From Silene latifolia (taxonomy: Eukaryota > Streptophyta > Magnoliopsida > Caryophyllales > Caryophyllaceae), in the NCBI RefSeq assembly GCF_048544455.1, contig NC_133534.1:86147637-86211636 (forward strand): a DNA stretch of 64,000 nt. Reading direction: 5' to 3'. Positions 26,101 to 36,899 of this stretch are shown here, in pieces. Made by a program: the position numbers and the translations under genes. Under the pieces are notes generated by a model. It ran no database searches. It had not been told where the DNA came from and was given only the letters and a program-made list of their open reading frames with translations. The first letter of the stretch is position 1. Every line of letters starts with the position of its first letter.

Positions 26101-26576
26101 TCTTGTTCCATCTCATTTAATTACCATGTTTAAACATACACTTGATATCCATATTTTTGTAAGAGTCTTACATGACTTACCTGTTTTAGTTCTTTGTTAT
26201 GTTCGTTTCGACATTTTGTGGTTGGGAGAACCTTGAGTTACTCCCCACTGACTGTGGCGTTTATGTTTACATGAATGACAGGTATTAGTGGTGCATTCAT
26301 GGGGTGAAGACATGTGTGAGCTAGCGAGCACTTCGGCCTAGTAGTTGGTTTATTAGGATTGTTTAGACCTACCTTTTATTGTATTGTCATTCGAGGGATA
26401 TATTTTCCCTCACCTTGATTATCACGTTTGTATAATTTTAAAGTCTTTATTCCCGCACTCTTTATTTATGTTTTAGATTTTGGTGAACCCGCGCTTTAAA
26501 TTTTAAAAGTTTCAAAAATTCCCTAAAATTCCGCATTTTATTAGTTATATTTTCCGCTTTATCGCGGGGTGTCACA
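23130..26576 (+). repeat. 3' LTR of the large non-autonomous element
   Basis: This is a 3447-bp direct repeat of the split 5' LTR. It contains the 46-bp array (about 25181-25365) and the 'ctgttctgccg' repeats (about 25405-25570). The 152-codon - strand frame at 25163-25621 is read through these repeats and is not a gene. Confidence 0.93.
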
Positions 26577-26581
26577 GACTA

Positions 26582-27322
26582 TTCATATATGATAATCGCA
26601 TTTATCGTTTGAGTTTTATTAAACTCACCCACTACTTTGTTAAATCCAAATGGGTTGTAGAGACAAATTGAACCCCATTAAAGTGAACTGGATTGACATG
26701 GTATTCTCCCCTAGTTACTTATATGAGATGACGTCTCGAAGTAACTAGAGTGTGATGCGATTGATGGCAAGTTCAAGTGTCATAGAGTCATATGGGATGA
26801 CTAGTCGATCACATAGGCAAACTGTATGGGACACTCTGTCGGCAGTGACCGCTTATAGAGTTCTGGTAATTCATAAAGCCTGGTCGTGGCAAGAGCTGCT
26901 ATAGTATTCTTATGAGTCAATTCTTTTAACTAGAGACTATTCGCCCTAGTTGGCACAAATTTCTGATTGGCTTTGATTTATGCTCTACTACTATCGGAAC
27001 TGAGGTCAAATGGGGATATTTTGGGTTATGATGAACTGTGGCTAAACAAAGGGAATAGTGCGATAGGAATTGTCCACCCCCTTGTCAGGGTTGTTTGAAA
27101 TCTCAAGGCCACTCGAGGAGTAGTGAACTGGAAATGCGTGGCCACGCTCGGAAGGTATCTACGGTAGATAATTCCGGTCAGACAGATACACTCCAGATCG
27201 AGTAAACCACTCAAGATATGATCAAGTGCAAGTACGACTTGCGAGACACTTTGCATTGAGTGGGAGATTGTAATAGGACAAGAGAATTGGTGACGCACAC
27301 TTGTCTCGGACAAGTGGGAGAT
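26582..27322 (+). pseudogene. pol: 3' end of outer Copia pol relic and polypurine tract
   Basis: This continues the sequence broken at 8606 and matches 17660-18412 of the inner Copia element. No readable RNase H frame is left. The polypurine tract lies at about 27309-27322, directly before the 3' LTR. Confidence 0.75.
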
Positions 27323-28497
27323 TGTTGGAGTATGTGTCCTCAACAATAGTGCGATCACATGTTTAAATCTCATATTAAGACTACGTAAGGGATGATTCAT
27401 TATATAGTCAACTGATCATCATTAATCGGTAATGATTGGCTAACTAGAGTTTGACATTACTGTCGTTTGACGGTGGTGATCAGTTGATCCCTTAAGGTCA
27501 CACCTAAAGGACAATTCCCTTAATGGACAAATTGATTAATTGTATGATGATACAAGTTAATCAATTCCTTAAAATTGAACAATTCAATTGTGAGAGAGAT
27601 TATTTATATCTTATTGTAATGGGATTAAATAAGATTTATTTTAGTTATTGAAATACTTTATTACTAAAATTATTTATTGTTTGTGAAACAATAGAGATGA
27701 GTTTGAATGGTTAATTATAATTACAAGATGTTGTGAATTATAATTATGTGACCCATTTTATTTATGTGATCAAGTATCACAAGTCAATTTGTAATGCGTG
27801 ATTTAATTAATTTATAAAATGATATTTATTTGATAAATATGCATTAAATTAATTAATAACATGTAATATACTACATGTGACATATTGTGTGACAAATGAC
27901 AAATGACAAATTGACAAAATAAAATGATAGTCTATTTTATGTTAAATGAACCGAAATATTGGGTAGTATAGGGTGTTAGGATGATGTTATTTTATTAGGA
28001 GAAATAGACATCATCATGGCTAAAAATGACTAGCTTACATGCCTATTGTATTGCGAAGAGAAAAAGTGAAAAGCAAGATGCCAATTTTGGCTCCTTCCTC
28101 TTGCCTCCACCGGTTTCACTACTCTCTTTTAAGAGAGTTTTGTTCTCTTATTACATACACTACACTACCATTATTCACTCTTGCATGCAAACTCTTTACT
28201 ACTCTCACATCTCTCTAAAATGTCTTAGAATCTTCATAAATTGTTCATCATAAATTCTAAACACAATATAGGATTACTAGTGTAGTAATAAGTATATTAT
28301 TAGAATTAATTTTAAGGGTACTAGTGTATTAATCTAGTTAATTAATATACTAGTTTAAGGGATTAGTTTTGGGTGCAATCTAAGGAGAATCTCTACATTG
28401 GGATTTTTGGAGGATCATCCAACATTTTAAGCTCAAGAACAAATAAGGAAGGTGACCTTATTTGTGCCCAAAATTTCGAACCATCCTACAATGTAAG
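27323..28497 (+). repeat. 3' LTR of outer Copia element, first part
   Basis: It starts TGTTGGAGTATGTG, matching the TGTTGGGAAATGTG LTR start of the inner Copia element. From 27997 it repeats bases 1 onward. It is interrupted at GTAAG (28493-28497) by the Tat element and resumes at 48497. Confidence 0.93.
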
Positions 28498-29077
28498 TGT
28501 TCCGGGTGTAATTCCGGAGCAGGATTATGACCACTTAAGCTTATAGAATGACGTCGTTTGCTTGTCTCTTCCTTTCGCTCTCTCCTGTAAAGATGAACAA
28601 ATCGAGGGCTCGGCTTGGTACCGAGCGTACTCACTCCGATGCTCAAGTCAGTGAACTTAAAGAGATAAGTTGTGTGTTAACTTGGCAAAGTATATTGTAG
28701 AGAGATAAGGGAGTTTATACCAGATTTTCGGTTAGTTTTTGGATCCTTTTCTCAATGAGAGAAGTGGAGTATTTATAGACTTTCACCTTTTGTCACATAG
28801 TGGCCAAGTGGCTAACTGGCTAGCAGGTGGAAAGACTATCTTACCCTCGGCCGAGGGACCCATGCCGGGCCGGCAGGCCTGGTTGACTCCATGCCGAGGG
28901 GACTGGATGTGAGTACGCGGATATGCCTCTCGGCCGGCTAGTTGCCGAGACCGAGACCCAAGTGACAGGCCGACTGGCTGCGTCGGTTAGGCTGTCTAAT
29001 ACGTTGACTTGTTGTCTTTTGGCTTTGACCTTGCTCAATATGTTGACTCGGTCAGTGGGTGCATAATATGCCCATCA
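28498..29077 (-). repeat. 3' LTR of Tat element (left copy)
   Basis: This is a direct repeat of 47911-48491. In element orientation it starts TGATGGGC and ends CCGGAACA. A - strand TATAAATA lies at 28770-28777. Confidence 0.95.
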
Positions 29078-29096
29078 ATTTGCCCCCAGCCTAGTC
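29078..29096 (-). other. Polypurine tract of Tat element
   Basis: On the - strand the bases just before the 3' LTR read GGCTGGGGGCAAATT, a purine-rich tract in the position used for plus-strand priming. Confidence 0.75.
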
Positions 29097-29479
29097 TATG
29101 TTGTGGTATGGACCTTCGATGAGTGTTGAGCGTATTCTGCGCATGTCGATCTTCTTCCTCGGCTTGGTTATGTTCAGGTCGTACCATATCCCCCCTCCAC
29201 ATGGTTGTGTAATGGACATCCAATGTGGAAAAGAAAATGGCGCTGGCCGAGACCAAGGTTGAGAGTGCCGTGTGCTTTTGATTGCCCCCGGCCGGTGCTG
29301 CCAAGCTTGGTTGATCAGCTGGCCGTTTAGCAAGTAGATACCAAGGAGCGTGTCGAAGAAGATTTGTCACTGTATGTCGATTGACATTCCGTAGCTGCAT
29401 GCTTGACACGTGGCCTGGTGCTGATTGGTGGACGCTTCATGGGCTTTGCTCTGATTGGTCCACTGAATGGGCTTTGCCC

Positions 29480-29487
29480 TATAAATA
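29480..29487 (+). promoter_or_regulatory. TATA box of the antisense gene
   Basis: TATAAATA lies 181 bp upstream of the antisense ATG. It is followed by a pyrimidine-rich leader ('ttttctctctctag') typical of plant 5' UTRs. It points away from the element's own gag-pol transcription. Confidence 0.65.
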
Positions 29488-29667
29488 GAGCAGTGTGCCC
29501 CTCATTTTGACCTACAAACTTCATTTTCTTCAAAAATTTTCTCTCTCTAGTTTTTTCGAAGAGATTTCTCTCTAGTCTTCAAAGCGTTACTCGGCGTAAC
29601 ACTTTCTTCCAAGGTAGACAAACAAATTCTTCCCCAACTTTTTACTTGTTAATTAACTATTGTCACC

Positions 29668-30626
29668 ATGTCTGCTGCGGATGCTCTTCCTAGTACCTCT
29701 ACTCTGGGGGGCGAACCGTCGCATCCTGATGAACAGGAGCCACTGGTTGTCACCCCGATAGGGTTCGGGGGCCGCAAGTCGTCTTCTCCTGAAGTTGATG
29801 AGAAAGTTTTGGAGGGTTTTGATGATGATGAAGATGAAAAGACCCAATCCAACTCAGAGAGGCCGCATTATTCGTGGCACGGCGAAGCCTGCTCGATCAA
29901 TCCTGATCGTGTTTGTACGAATAAGTTCGCTAGTTGTTTTGGTCCTGATCTTTTTGAAGACCATTACTCCTTCGGCAGGGGGTATAGAATTATTGTCCCT
30001 GAGGGTGATCAGGCAGTCTGTTGCCCTCCCGAAGGCTGTATCGGCGTGTACATCAGACATCTGGAGTATGGGCTCCGATTTCCTCTTAATGAACACGTCG
30101 CGGCCATAATCAAGGCCATGAACGTCGCCGTGGCACAACTGCATCCGTTGGCCATCAGGACGATTATTGGCTTCGTATGGCTTTGTCTCCTTAAGGGGGA
30201 GGCCCCAACGGTTAACCTGTTCCGCCGGCTTCATCATCTTCGGCAGACTACCCTAGGTGGCACGGGGTGGTACAGCGTGCAGACGGAGCCGGGTTACGTG
30301 ACCGTCTCTAAGCTGACGTCTTGCAAAGACTGGAAGGGGCGGTGGGTATACGTCGAGGTTCCGGAGGACTATCCACTGCTCCGGTCCTTCCAGAGCCGCG
30401 TCAATTTTCGGTTTGAGAGTCAAGGGGGAGCATGACAGATATGTCTCCCGTAGTAAGATTAAGATGGACGCCAAGAAGGTCTATCTTAAGGAGGACGAAA
30501 CGCGGGCAATGAGGCTGTTTGAGGCTGAGAAGGATGGCACGCCGAAGGGATGGATGCCCCCGACGCAGATCGTTCTTCAGGACGAGCCGCTTTGCCACAT
30601 GGGCCTCATACCGGCCCTCGGCCAGG
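29668..30626 (+). pseudogene. Antisense extra gene of Tat element, exon 1 (transposase_28/gypsy-type domain)
   Basis: The ATG in a good plant context (caccATGtc) opens 255 codons: an acidic, low-complexity N-terminus, then from about residue 85 a domain with 'HLEYGLRFPLNEHVAAIIKAMNVAVAQLHP' spacing. That pattern marks the plant 'putative gypsy-type transposon' family found antisense in Tat elements. The family's function is unknown. A one-base shift in the G-run near 30420-30427 ends this frame. The family sequence continues in the next frame (KGEHDRYVS...) to the splice donor GTGAGT at 30627. Neighbouring gag-pol is on the opposite strand. The domain is recalled by pattern only. Confidence 0.75.
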
Positions 30627-30726
30627 GTGAGTGGGGTCGGTATGAGGCCCACCTTTGCTTTTTATGCTTCTGTATTTGAGCCTTGGTTTATTTTTTTTGC
30701 TTAACTGTTGATTTTGTTTCTCGCAG
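30627..30726 (+). other. 100-bp GT-AG intron in the antisense gene
   Basis: Donor GG|GTGAGT and acceptor TTTCTCGCAG|AT flank a T-rich segment. Splicing joins ...LGQ to DRFGRDL in frame, restoring a codon split 1+2. This indicates a spliced mRNA from this strand. Confidence 0.75.
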
Positions 30727-31213
30727 ATCGATTTGGCCGGGATCTCTCCATCTCCATTCTAAACAAGTTGGGACTTGACCGGGACGGAAGAGTTGTTGAG
30801 CTTCATCCTAAGGCCGCGCCACGTGATCGCAGACCGGCCCCTCACGAACTTATGGAGCAGGCGATGAAGGCAATGGATGTGGCGGCGACTCAAGCGGAGA
30901 TTGGCGGTAACGTGCCGCGCCGGAGACCACAAACAACGTCTGCAGCGGCCACGACGCCAACTCCCACTCAATCTTCAATCCCCGCAGTCCAAAAGGAGCA
31001 GGTGGTCGTCAATGTCGACGAGGACGTCACCGTTCTTGAGTGTCCTCCTCCTTCAAATAAGAGGAAGGAAGCAACGCCTGCTGCTGTTGTTACCGAGGTA
31101 GGGAAAGAAAAGGGGTCAGTCGGCCCTCTGTCCAAGAAGGCCAGAACTGGTACGAATCTAACCCATGGCTCGGATTTAGCAGGTTCTTTAGGCGTTCCTG
31201 ATGACAGGCTCTC
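30727..31213 (+). pseudogene. Antisense extra gene, exon 2 (interrupted)
   Basis: In frame with the spliced exon 1, it reads DRFGRDLSISILNKLG..., then a Pro/Thr/Ala-rich stretch and a basic patch (SNKRKEA, LSKKARTG) that could be a nuclear localisation signal. At 31214 it runs into Ogre-like LTR sequence. Coding sequence of the same gene resumes to the right of that insert at about 41013. Confidence 0.7.
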
Positions 31214-32140
31214 GGACACACAAACTGATTCTCAGTTTTGTATGTCGGTTTTGTCGAGGGTTTTTCAGAGGCAATTAGGGTTTGTTTCTGGAGTTTAAAG
31301 CTTTTAAGTGACGGTAGTATGTATGGAGAACTTAGAGGAATGAAAGTATGGCAGAGGGGAGGTATTTATAGGGAGTTAAAATAGGGTAAAAGAGAGCAAC
31401 AAGCAGTCGGGCTGCTCTGTTTCGCTGCTGCTGTCCAGCAGCTATTGTGAGCTCGTGTAGGGTTTTGGAGGGGTTTTTCTTGGTGGTTAAGTTAGGGTAA
31501 TATGGGTAGGATACTAGGGTATGGATTAGGGTTAATGGGCACGGGTTTAAGTGGTGTTTGGAGCGGGTTTGGGGCTGTTTAGTGGACTCGGGTTGAAGGG
31601 TGACGGACTGGTTTGTGCTGTTGTTTGGGGCTCGAAAATAAGGAGGTATGGACGTGGGTTTGCATGGTATTAGGGCCTGGTTATGAGGGTGAGTGATGGG
31701 TTGGGTTATGGGTGAAGAGTTGGTTCGAGTTTGCTTCGAAAATCGTGCCCAAATCAAGTTGAAAACGAGCTCAAAATCGCGTATAAAATCGTCGTAAAAA
31801 ACGAGTTCTTCAAATACGATTTATAAAACGATTTAAATTGATTTTTCAAATCAATTAACTAAAGAATGATTTTTCACATCAAAAAATATATTTTATTTTC
31901 AATAAAATAAATTTAAGAAAATAAATTCAAGTTAAAACAATAAAATGAATTCACTCAAAAAAAACATTTAATTTAAATATCATTTAAATTAATAAAATAT
32001 AAATCGACAACGCTCATTCTACATCGTAAAACGAGCCTAAATAATGACAATGACAACTAAAGAATACATGTGTCCTATCATCATCGGGTGTTTGTCGGGT
32101 TCTCTATAAATTCCAATATCGACGGATACGGGTATCTCTG
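31214..32140 (-). repeat. Truncated 3' LTR of Ogre-like element
   Basis: This matches 40086-41012. It lacks the last about 2.26 kb of the 3.19-kb LTR. The truncation point lies at GGACAC, which is present both in the flanking host frame and in the LTR. The 141-codon frame at 31332-31757 is an LTR shadow. Confidence 0.85.
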
Positions 32141-32156
32141 AGCCCCCACTTTGACC
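32141..32156 (-). other. Polypurine tract of Ogre-like element
   Basis: The - strand reads AAAGTGGGGGCTCAG directly before the LTR. Similar TGGGGGCTC motifs recur at about 32690 and 32733. Confidence 0.65.
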
Positions 32157-32809
32157 GAGGCTTGGACAAGGCGAAAGTCAAAGTATACCCCAGGTCCCTC
32201 TCGACCGAGGATTCCGCATGGTCGTTTATAGTCCATTAGACTTGCTTATATAAGCTCGCTTGACCATAAGAAGAGATCATACCGAAACTTCGTCGGGATT
32301 AACTTCTTGCTTCATTGCGTCAAATTGTCATCATTGGTCGTCGACCCATAAATTCCATATATGGTGGGTTGAGCCTTATCCTCGGGCGCCTACATATCCG
32401 TTTCTCACGGAATCAAACCCGCGTCGTAGTTCGGCAACTGCTGACACATGCCTAAAGTTTATCATCTGCTGGCATTTGTCCAAAAATCAGCTGACATTTG
32501 CCCAAAATTTATCATCTGCTGGCAGGTGCCAAAATGGGACGGGACTTTCCGAGGAGGTTGCCGCCACTTTCAACATTTGCTTTCAGCTACGGAATTCTTC
32601 CAATTCATACTCTTGTATCGAATTAAATTCTTGGTGGATGTCATCCTTTACATCTTGATAATGGTCTCTGAAGCCTACGGCTTCAGAGCCCCCAGTTTGC
32701 AATGGCTCTAAAGTCGAAGACTTTAGAGCCCCCAGTTGAAGCATATCCTGCTATATTTGAAACACAGAAAATGTACAAGTAATAATCATCACATAAGCAC
32801 ATTTGGATC

Positions 32810-33200
32810 ATCGATCTTGAAATTGGATCATTTAAAAGATTGGGTCATTGACCTGAAGATTGAACACGTTGAAAATCTTGAATAATTGGGCCATCGACCC
32901 GAATTTTGAATCACTTAGAATATTGGGCCATCGACCCGAGGTTTGAAGTTGAAGTGTTGGAATGCTGGGTCGTCGACCTAAAATTAAATTTTGAATGACT
33001 GGGTCATTGACCCGAAATTTGAACAAGTTGAAAATTTTGAATAATTGGGCCATCAACCCAAATTTTGAATTTGAAATGAATCCCTTGGACGTTGGGCCAT
33101 CGACCCAAAATTTGAATTTGAAACGAATCATTTTGATTTTGAACTTTGAGATTTGAACCTTGACTTGAAATGTACCACTACTTGGATCATCTATCCATAA
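32810..33200. repeat. Degenerate array with palindromic GGGCCATCGACCC core
   Basis: About eight copies of 'tgggycatcgacccraaatttgaa' occur at irregular 40-70-bp spacing, each with a GGGYC...GACCC inverted core. The 176-codon frame crossing them (32832-33362, - strand) is repeat-derived. Confidence 0.75.
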
Positions 33201-33667
33201 TTCGCAAAAAGTTTTTGAAATTTCGGAATTCTGAAATATTTGCCATTTTGAAATCGAACCTTGACGGGTGAGCAGGAAATACGACTCAGACACTTTGTAT
33301 GACCCGTAAATAACGTGGGCGTAGCCCGCTACCGTAAAACAAAAAGGAAAATAAAACCGCAAGTGTGCACGGGTTTAAATTCAATTATTGACTTGTTGGG
33401 GGTAGAAATGTAAATTGGCCGTTCCGGCGTCAAAAGATGGCAAATGGGAATCCCAAGGTCATCGGACTTGGGAAGGAGATATCGTATGTCATGGGCGTGC
33501 TCCCGAGGGCACATGGGGATCAAGATCACTTGGCATTGACAAGGAGGATTAAACTCACATAGCAACAACGTTGGCTTCGCCCAGACACTAAAGACTGCCT
33601 GATTTTATGAGAACACTTAGACATCACACATCACTCTTGTTGGGAACATTCTGTCACTCTTCTCCTC

Positions 33668-33783
33668 GCTTCCTTTCTTTTCAGCGAGTTTCATCATTTC
33701 TTGCCACCGTCTTCTTTCTTTTCAGCGGGCCTTTACTATTTTTCCTCCACGCCTTCTTTCTTTTCAGCGGGTTTTTCATATTT
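33668..33783 (+). repeat. Three tandem pyrimidine-tract/CAG units
   Basis: 'ctttcttttcagcg' occurs three times with a period near 47-50 bp. Each unit looks like a polypyrimidine tract followed by a 3' splice-site CAG on the + strand. Confidence 0.7.
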
Positions 33784-35753
33784 TCTGTTCCCAACACAAA
33801 CCTACATCTATATGACTCGGCATCTTTGCCTAATCCGTTAGATAAAGCTCATTCTGAGGCTTGATACTATTCATCCGAACCTATATCCTTATCCTAGCCT
33901 ACATCGAGTGCTAAGACCGACTCAAACAAAGGTGGCTTCTTTTGGACTTGGTTAAGACCCGTAAGAAACCGACAAGATGACAACTTGGTTGATGAGTGGA
34001 TTGAATCCCTTGTTCAGAAGGACTGCCTACGTATTCGCGTGGAGCGAAATCAAATCCGACGTAGTTCGATCAAGGTGCGTAAACATGGCATTTTGATTGT
34101 GCGTACACACTCAAAGGTTTCACCTAAGGTATCATGTCGTATCCCATTCTAGCCTGTAAGGTACCGTTAAATCCCGTGTTTGGGGTTAGGTGTAAAAGGC
34201 TTGGATCTTTTGGGATGTGGAGCTTGGTAATAACAAGTTGGAATGGTTAACCATCATTCTGAAGGTTTGTTTTGTGGTGCTAAGGCCAAGGGCTATGGCT
34301 GCTGATGTGGTTGGAATGGGTGTCTCGGGTTTGATGAACCACGAGTGAAAATGGGTTGAAAAATGATGTGGGTTCAAATTTCCATGTCTGGACCCTAAAG
34401 GCTGGGTGTAACAACACAAGCGGAATAATTCTCAAAATTCCGACTATCCCTTTGAATCGTCTCGGGAAGGACTTAGAGGGTAAAGAGGTTACTACTTAAG
34501 CTTTTGGGCTTCGCCCATTGAACCTCAACTATGGGTACTTGACTTGAATTCTGGCTTCCGTAACTTCGACATTCAACCAAAAAGCATTCCGCAATAACTT
34601 CAACATCTTTTTTCTTTTTTCTTTTTCTTTCATCTTTTTTCATTTTTTTTTTTTTTGCTTTTTTTTCGTCCTTTTTTTTCTCATCTTTTCATTCTTTTTC
34701 ATCTTTTTTTTTTCTTCTCTTCTTGAAAATGGTCTTCTATTCATTCCCTTAGTCACAAACGGATACACCTTAAAAACATGGCTTCGCCAACTAATTTGGG
34801 TCAGAAGGAACAATTCCTTGTTAGAACGGGTTGGTTTCTTCTCTCTTCGAGATGGGATGATTTTGTTGGGGAAAAGGCTTGCCTTCCATCATCGATAGGG
34901 GAAACAAGAAGCTAGTCCGGGTTTGTCATAGAATCATCTAAAAGCTTGTCACAAACATTGGTTCAGATGGAGGTTTTCTACCACCAGACATGGAATAGGT
35001 AAAAGAATCAAACACGGGATCCTAGTGTACCTTACATTTTGAAACAGGACATATTTCTACCCCAGGGATTCCTTTGAGTGTGTTGTGCATTTTATCATGT
35101 TTCGGAATGATTGAGGATTGGAAACAAGACATATTGGGAAACAAAACTGCAACTTTTTATTGGAAAGACAAATGCTTAACAGACTTGAAGGAATGATTCC
35201 TAGGACACATCCTAGGTCATCGCGGAACAAATGACTCAAATTCAAGAAAATAAAGTCCTAGACTCGACTCAACTAAGATAAGAAAACAGATCCCGACTCA
35301 TAATTTTCAAATCTGGTTTTGAGCTTTCCCTTGTTCAGCTGTCAGCTTAGATGCTCGGCTCTGATCCTTGATCCCTGATGAAGGTTGGTGAATCGAATTG
35401 TCTTTTATTAACTTCGTTAACGAGAGGAGTACATTCTGGAGCAAGACTCCCGACTTGAATTCCATTCTTCGAGTTTGGCAAGAATTCAGAGCAATCCAAA
35501 AATATTTTCCCGATAAACACCCCTTTCAAGTGACATGGGCGGATAAGATGGGAATAATCGACATTGTCTTCGACAGAAACAAAGTTAGCGTGATCGCCAA
35601 ATGGATTGGTGATGTTATTGGGTTTTTAACGATTGGGATTGGGAGTGTTCCACTCTCAATCATGTCTTAATTTCGTGCTTGATCGATAGCACCTTTCGAG
35701 TATCATGGCCTTTCCCTTTGTGAAAGGCACGAGAGGCATTTGTTTTATACCAT

Positions 35754-36716
35754 TTACCTTCTTTGATCAGCGGGAGGGTCCGGAGTTGGACCAATAGGCT
35801 TCAGCTTTCCTTGGGCTATGAGCCTTTGGAGAGCGTATGTATAAGTGCATCCGATATCGGTGAATGCCCTAGGTGTTTGGCGCTGCGACTTCTTCGATTG
35901 CCCTTCTAAGAGATTGATGGCTTCATCAATATGGGGCGTTGCTGAGGCCTTGGCCTTAGACGATGAGGCCCCTTGGTACCCTTTCGGCTTTTCAGCCTCT
36001 GCCCTTATGACATCATCTTCTACCTTTATCCCGATTCTTATCAATTCTTTGAAAGAGCCAAAATTCTGGTATTTCAGAGCATTGCGGTAAATAGGTCGTA
36101 GATTCTTTACGAACTTATCTACCATTTCAACTTCGTCAGGCTTCTTGGCTAACTTCACGCTTTCAGCGCGCCATCTTGTAAGGAACTCGGTAAAGCCTTC
36201 TTTGTCTTTTTGCGTCATCACCTCCAATGTTCTTATGTTGGTTTGAATCTCGACATTATCAGCATAGTGCTTGCAGAACTCCACCGTAATATCTTCGAAA
36301 GTGCGGAAGTTCTTAAGGTCAAGATTGTAGAACCACACCTTCGGGTGTTCATCCAGAGATTGAGCAAAAATTTCAGAGAGCATGTCAGCAGGTACTCCCT
36401 TCAGTGCTAAGTACCCCTTATAGGCCTTAACATGGTGGACCGGATCTTCTGTGCCCTTAAACTTTGGGATATCAGTGAGTACCATGTTTGTGGGCAACTT
36501 ATCCTGAATTGGGGCATAGGCCCTAGCATTTTCGTAATGGATGTTCTTCCCCTGGGAGAGTTTCAGACGGTCCTCAATGAACTTGAACCGTTTCTCCAGA
36601 TCTGTCAGAGGTGGGGTAGATGAAGAGGAATCTTCACCCAGCTTGGATTCGATCACATCCATTCTGGCTATCATGAGGTTCACGGCCTCAGTGAGTTTGT
36701 TAAAAACATCTTCCAT
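35754..36716 (-). CDS. gag: Ogre/Tat-like gag protein
   Basis: This is the capsid protein of the Ogre-like element. The ATG at 36716 (MEDVFNKL) gives about 320 residues; an upstream in-frame ATG at 36896 adds 60 residues of uncharacteristic sequence. There is a coiled-coil-like N-terminus. A retrotransposon gag domain at about residues 80-215 has 'DIPKFKGTEDPVHHVKAY', 'WFYNLD' and 'FTEFLTRWRAES'. The tail 'FTDIGCTYTYALQRLIAQGKL' is typical of Ogre-type gag. The frame is open throughout. It ends at 35754 with no zinc knuckle and no protease or RT after it, so the element depends on another for enzymes. Confidence 0.85.
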   Translation of the reverse strand: MEDVFNKLTEAVNLMIARMDVIESKLGEDSSSSTPPLTDLEKRFKFIEDRLKLSQGKNIHYENARAYAPIQDKLPTNMVLTDIPKFKGTEDPVHHVKAYKGYLALKGVPADMLSEIFAQSLDEHPKVWFYNLDLKNFRTFEDITVEFCKHYADNVEIQTNIRTLEVMTQKDKEGFTEFLTRWRAESVKLAKKPDEVEMVDKFVKNLRPIYRNALKYQNFGSFKELIRIGIKVEDDVIRAEAEKPKGYQGASSSKAKASATPHIDEAINLLEGQSKKSQRQTPRAFTDIGCTYTYALQRLIAQGKLKPIGPTPDPPADQRR

Positions 36717-36899
36717 TGCTTGAAGTCGGGTTTTTGGCGGCCTTTCTACAAGAAAACCCCGAACTGAGTCAATATTCAAATGCAAGAGCCCCTGCACACT
36801 TAAGGACACGACACCAACTTGACTCAAGCAAAGACTCGACTTAAGACTGACTAACCAAAAGGTTCGACTCACGGTTGGATTTAGACCTCGATTCATTTT

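Larger units (their letters stand above)
8607..26576 (+). mobile_element. Large non-autonomous LTR element (chromovirus-like, no coding region)
   Basis: TGTAACACCCGCGAATTTCC starts both LTRs and GCGGGGTGTCACA ends the right one. The target duplication is GACTA (8602-8606 and 26577-26581). Each LTR is about 3.44 kb once the nested Copia element is removed. The internal region is only about 2.25 kb (20882-23129). The primer-binding site resembles initiator tRNA-Met, and the 3' end 'cgaggatgaaac...ggtggggtgat' resembles the polypurine-tract region of Tekay/Del chromoviruses. No gag or pol is seen, so it must have moved using proteins from another element. Confidence 0.9.
32157..35753 (-). other. 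Non-coding internal region of Ogre-like element, repeat-rich
   Basis: No pol domains are seen on either strand. It contains hairpin/polypurine-like repeats (32657-32740), an array of 'gggccatcgaccc' motifs (32810-33200), three 'cttctttcttttcagcggg' units (33668-33775), a T-rich low-complexity tract (34600-34720) and short open frames without recognisable products. The + strand frame at 35398-35670 (90 codons, WQEF...FPDKHPF...) is not identified. Confidence 0.65.

Noticed and set aside
29035..29409. 124-codon - strand open frame opposite the antisense gene leader
   Set aside because: It lies between the polypurine tract and the antisense gene and shows no gag, pol or other family pattern; a chance frame.
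31332..31757. 141-codon - strand open frame in the truncated Ogre-like LTR
   Set aside because: The equivalent region of the sister LTR (40204-40629) does not keep it and the sequence has no family pattern.
32832..33362. 176-codon - strand open frame
   Set aside because: It translates the GGGCCATCGACCC repeat array; the repeating Phe/Lys-rich peptide is not protein-like.
35398..35670. 90-codon + strand frame (WQEF...FPDKHPF) as a second antisense gene
   Set aside because: It faintly recalls plant transposon-associated proteins, but I could not match a conserved motif series and there are no splice or promoter signals nearby.
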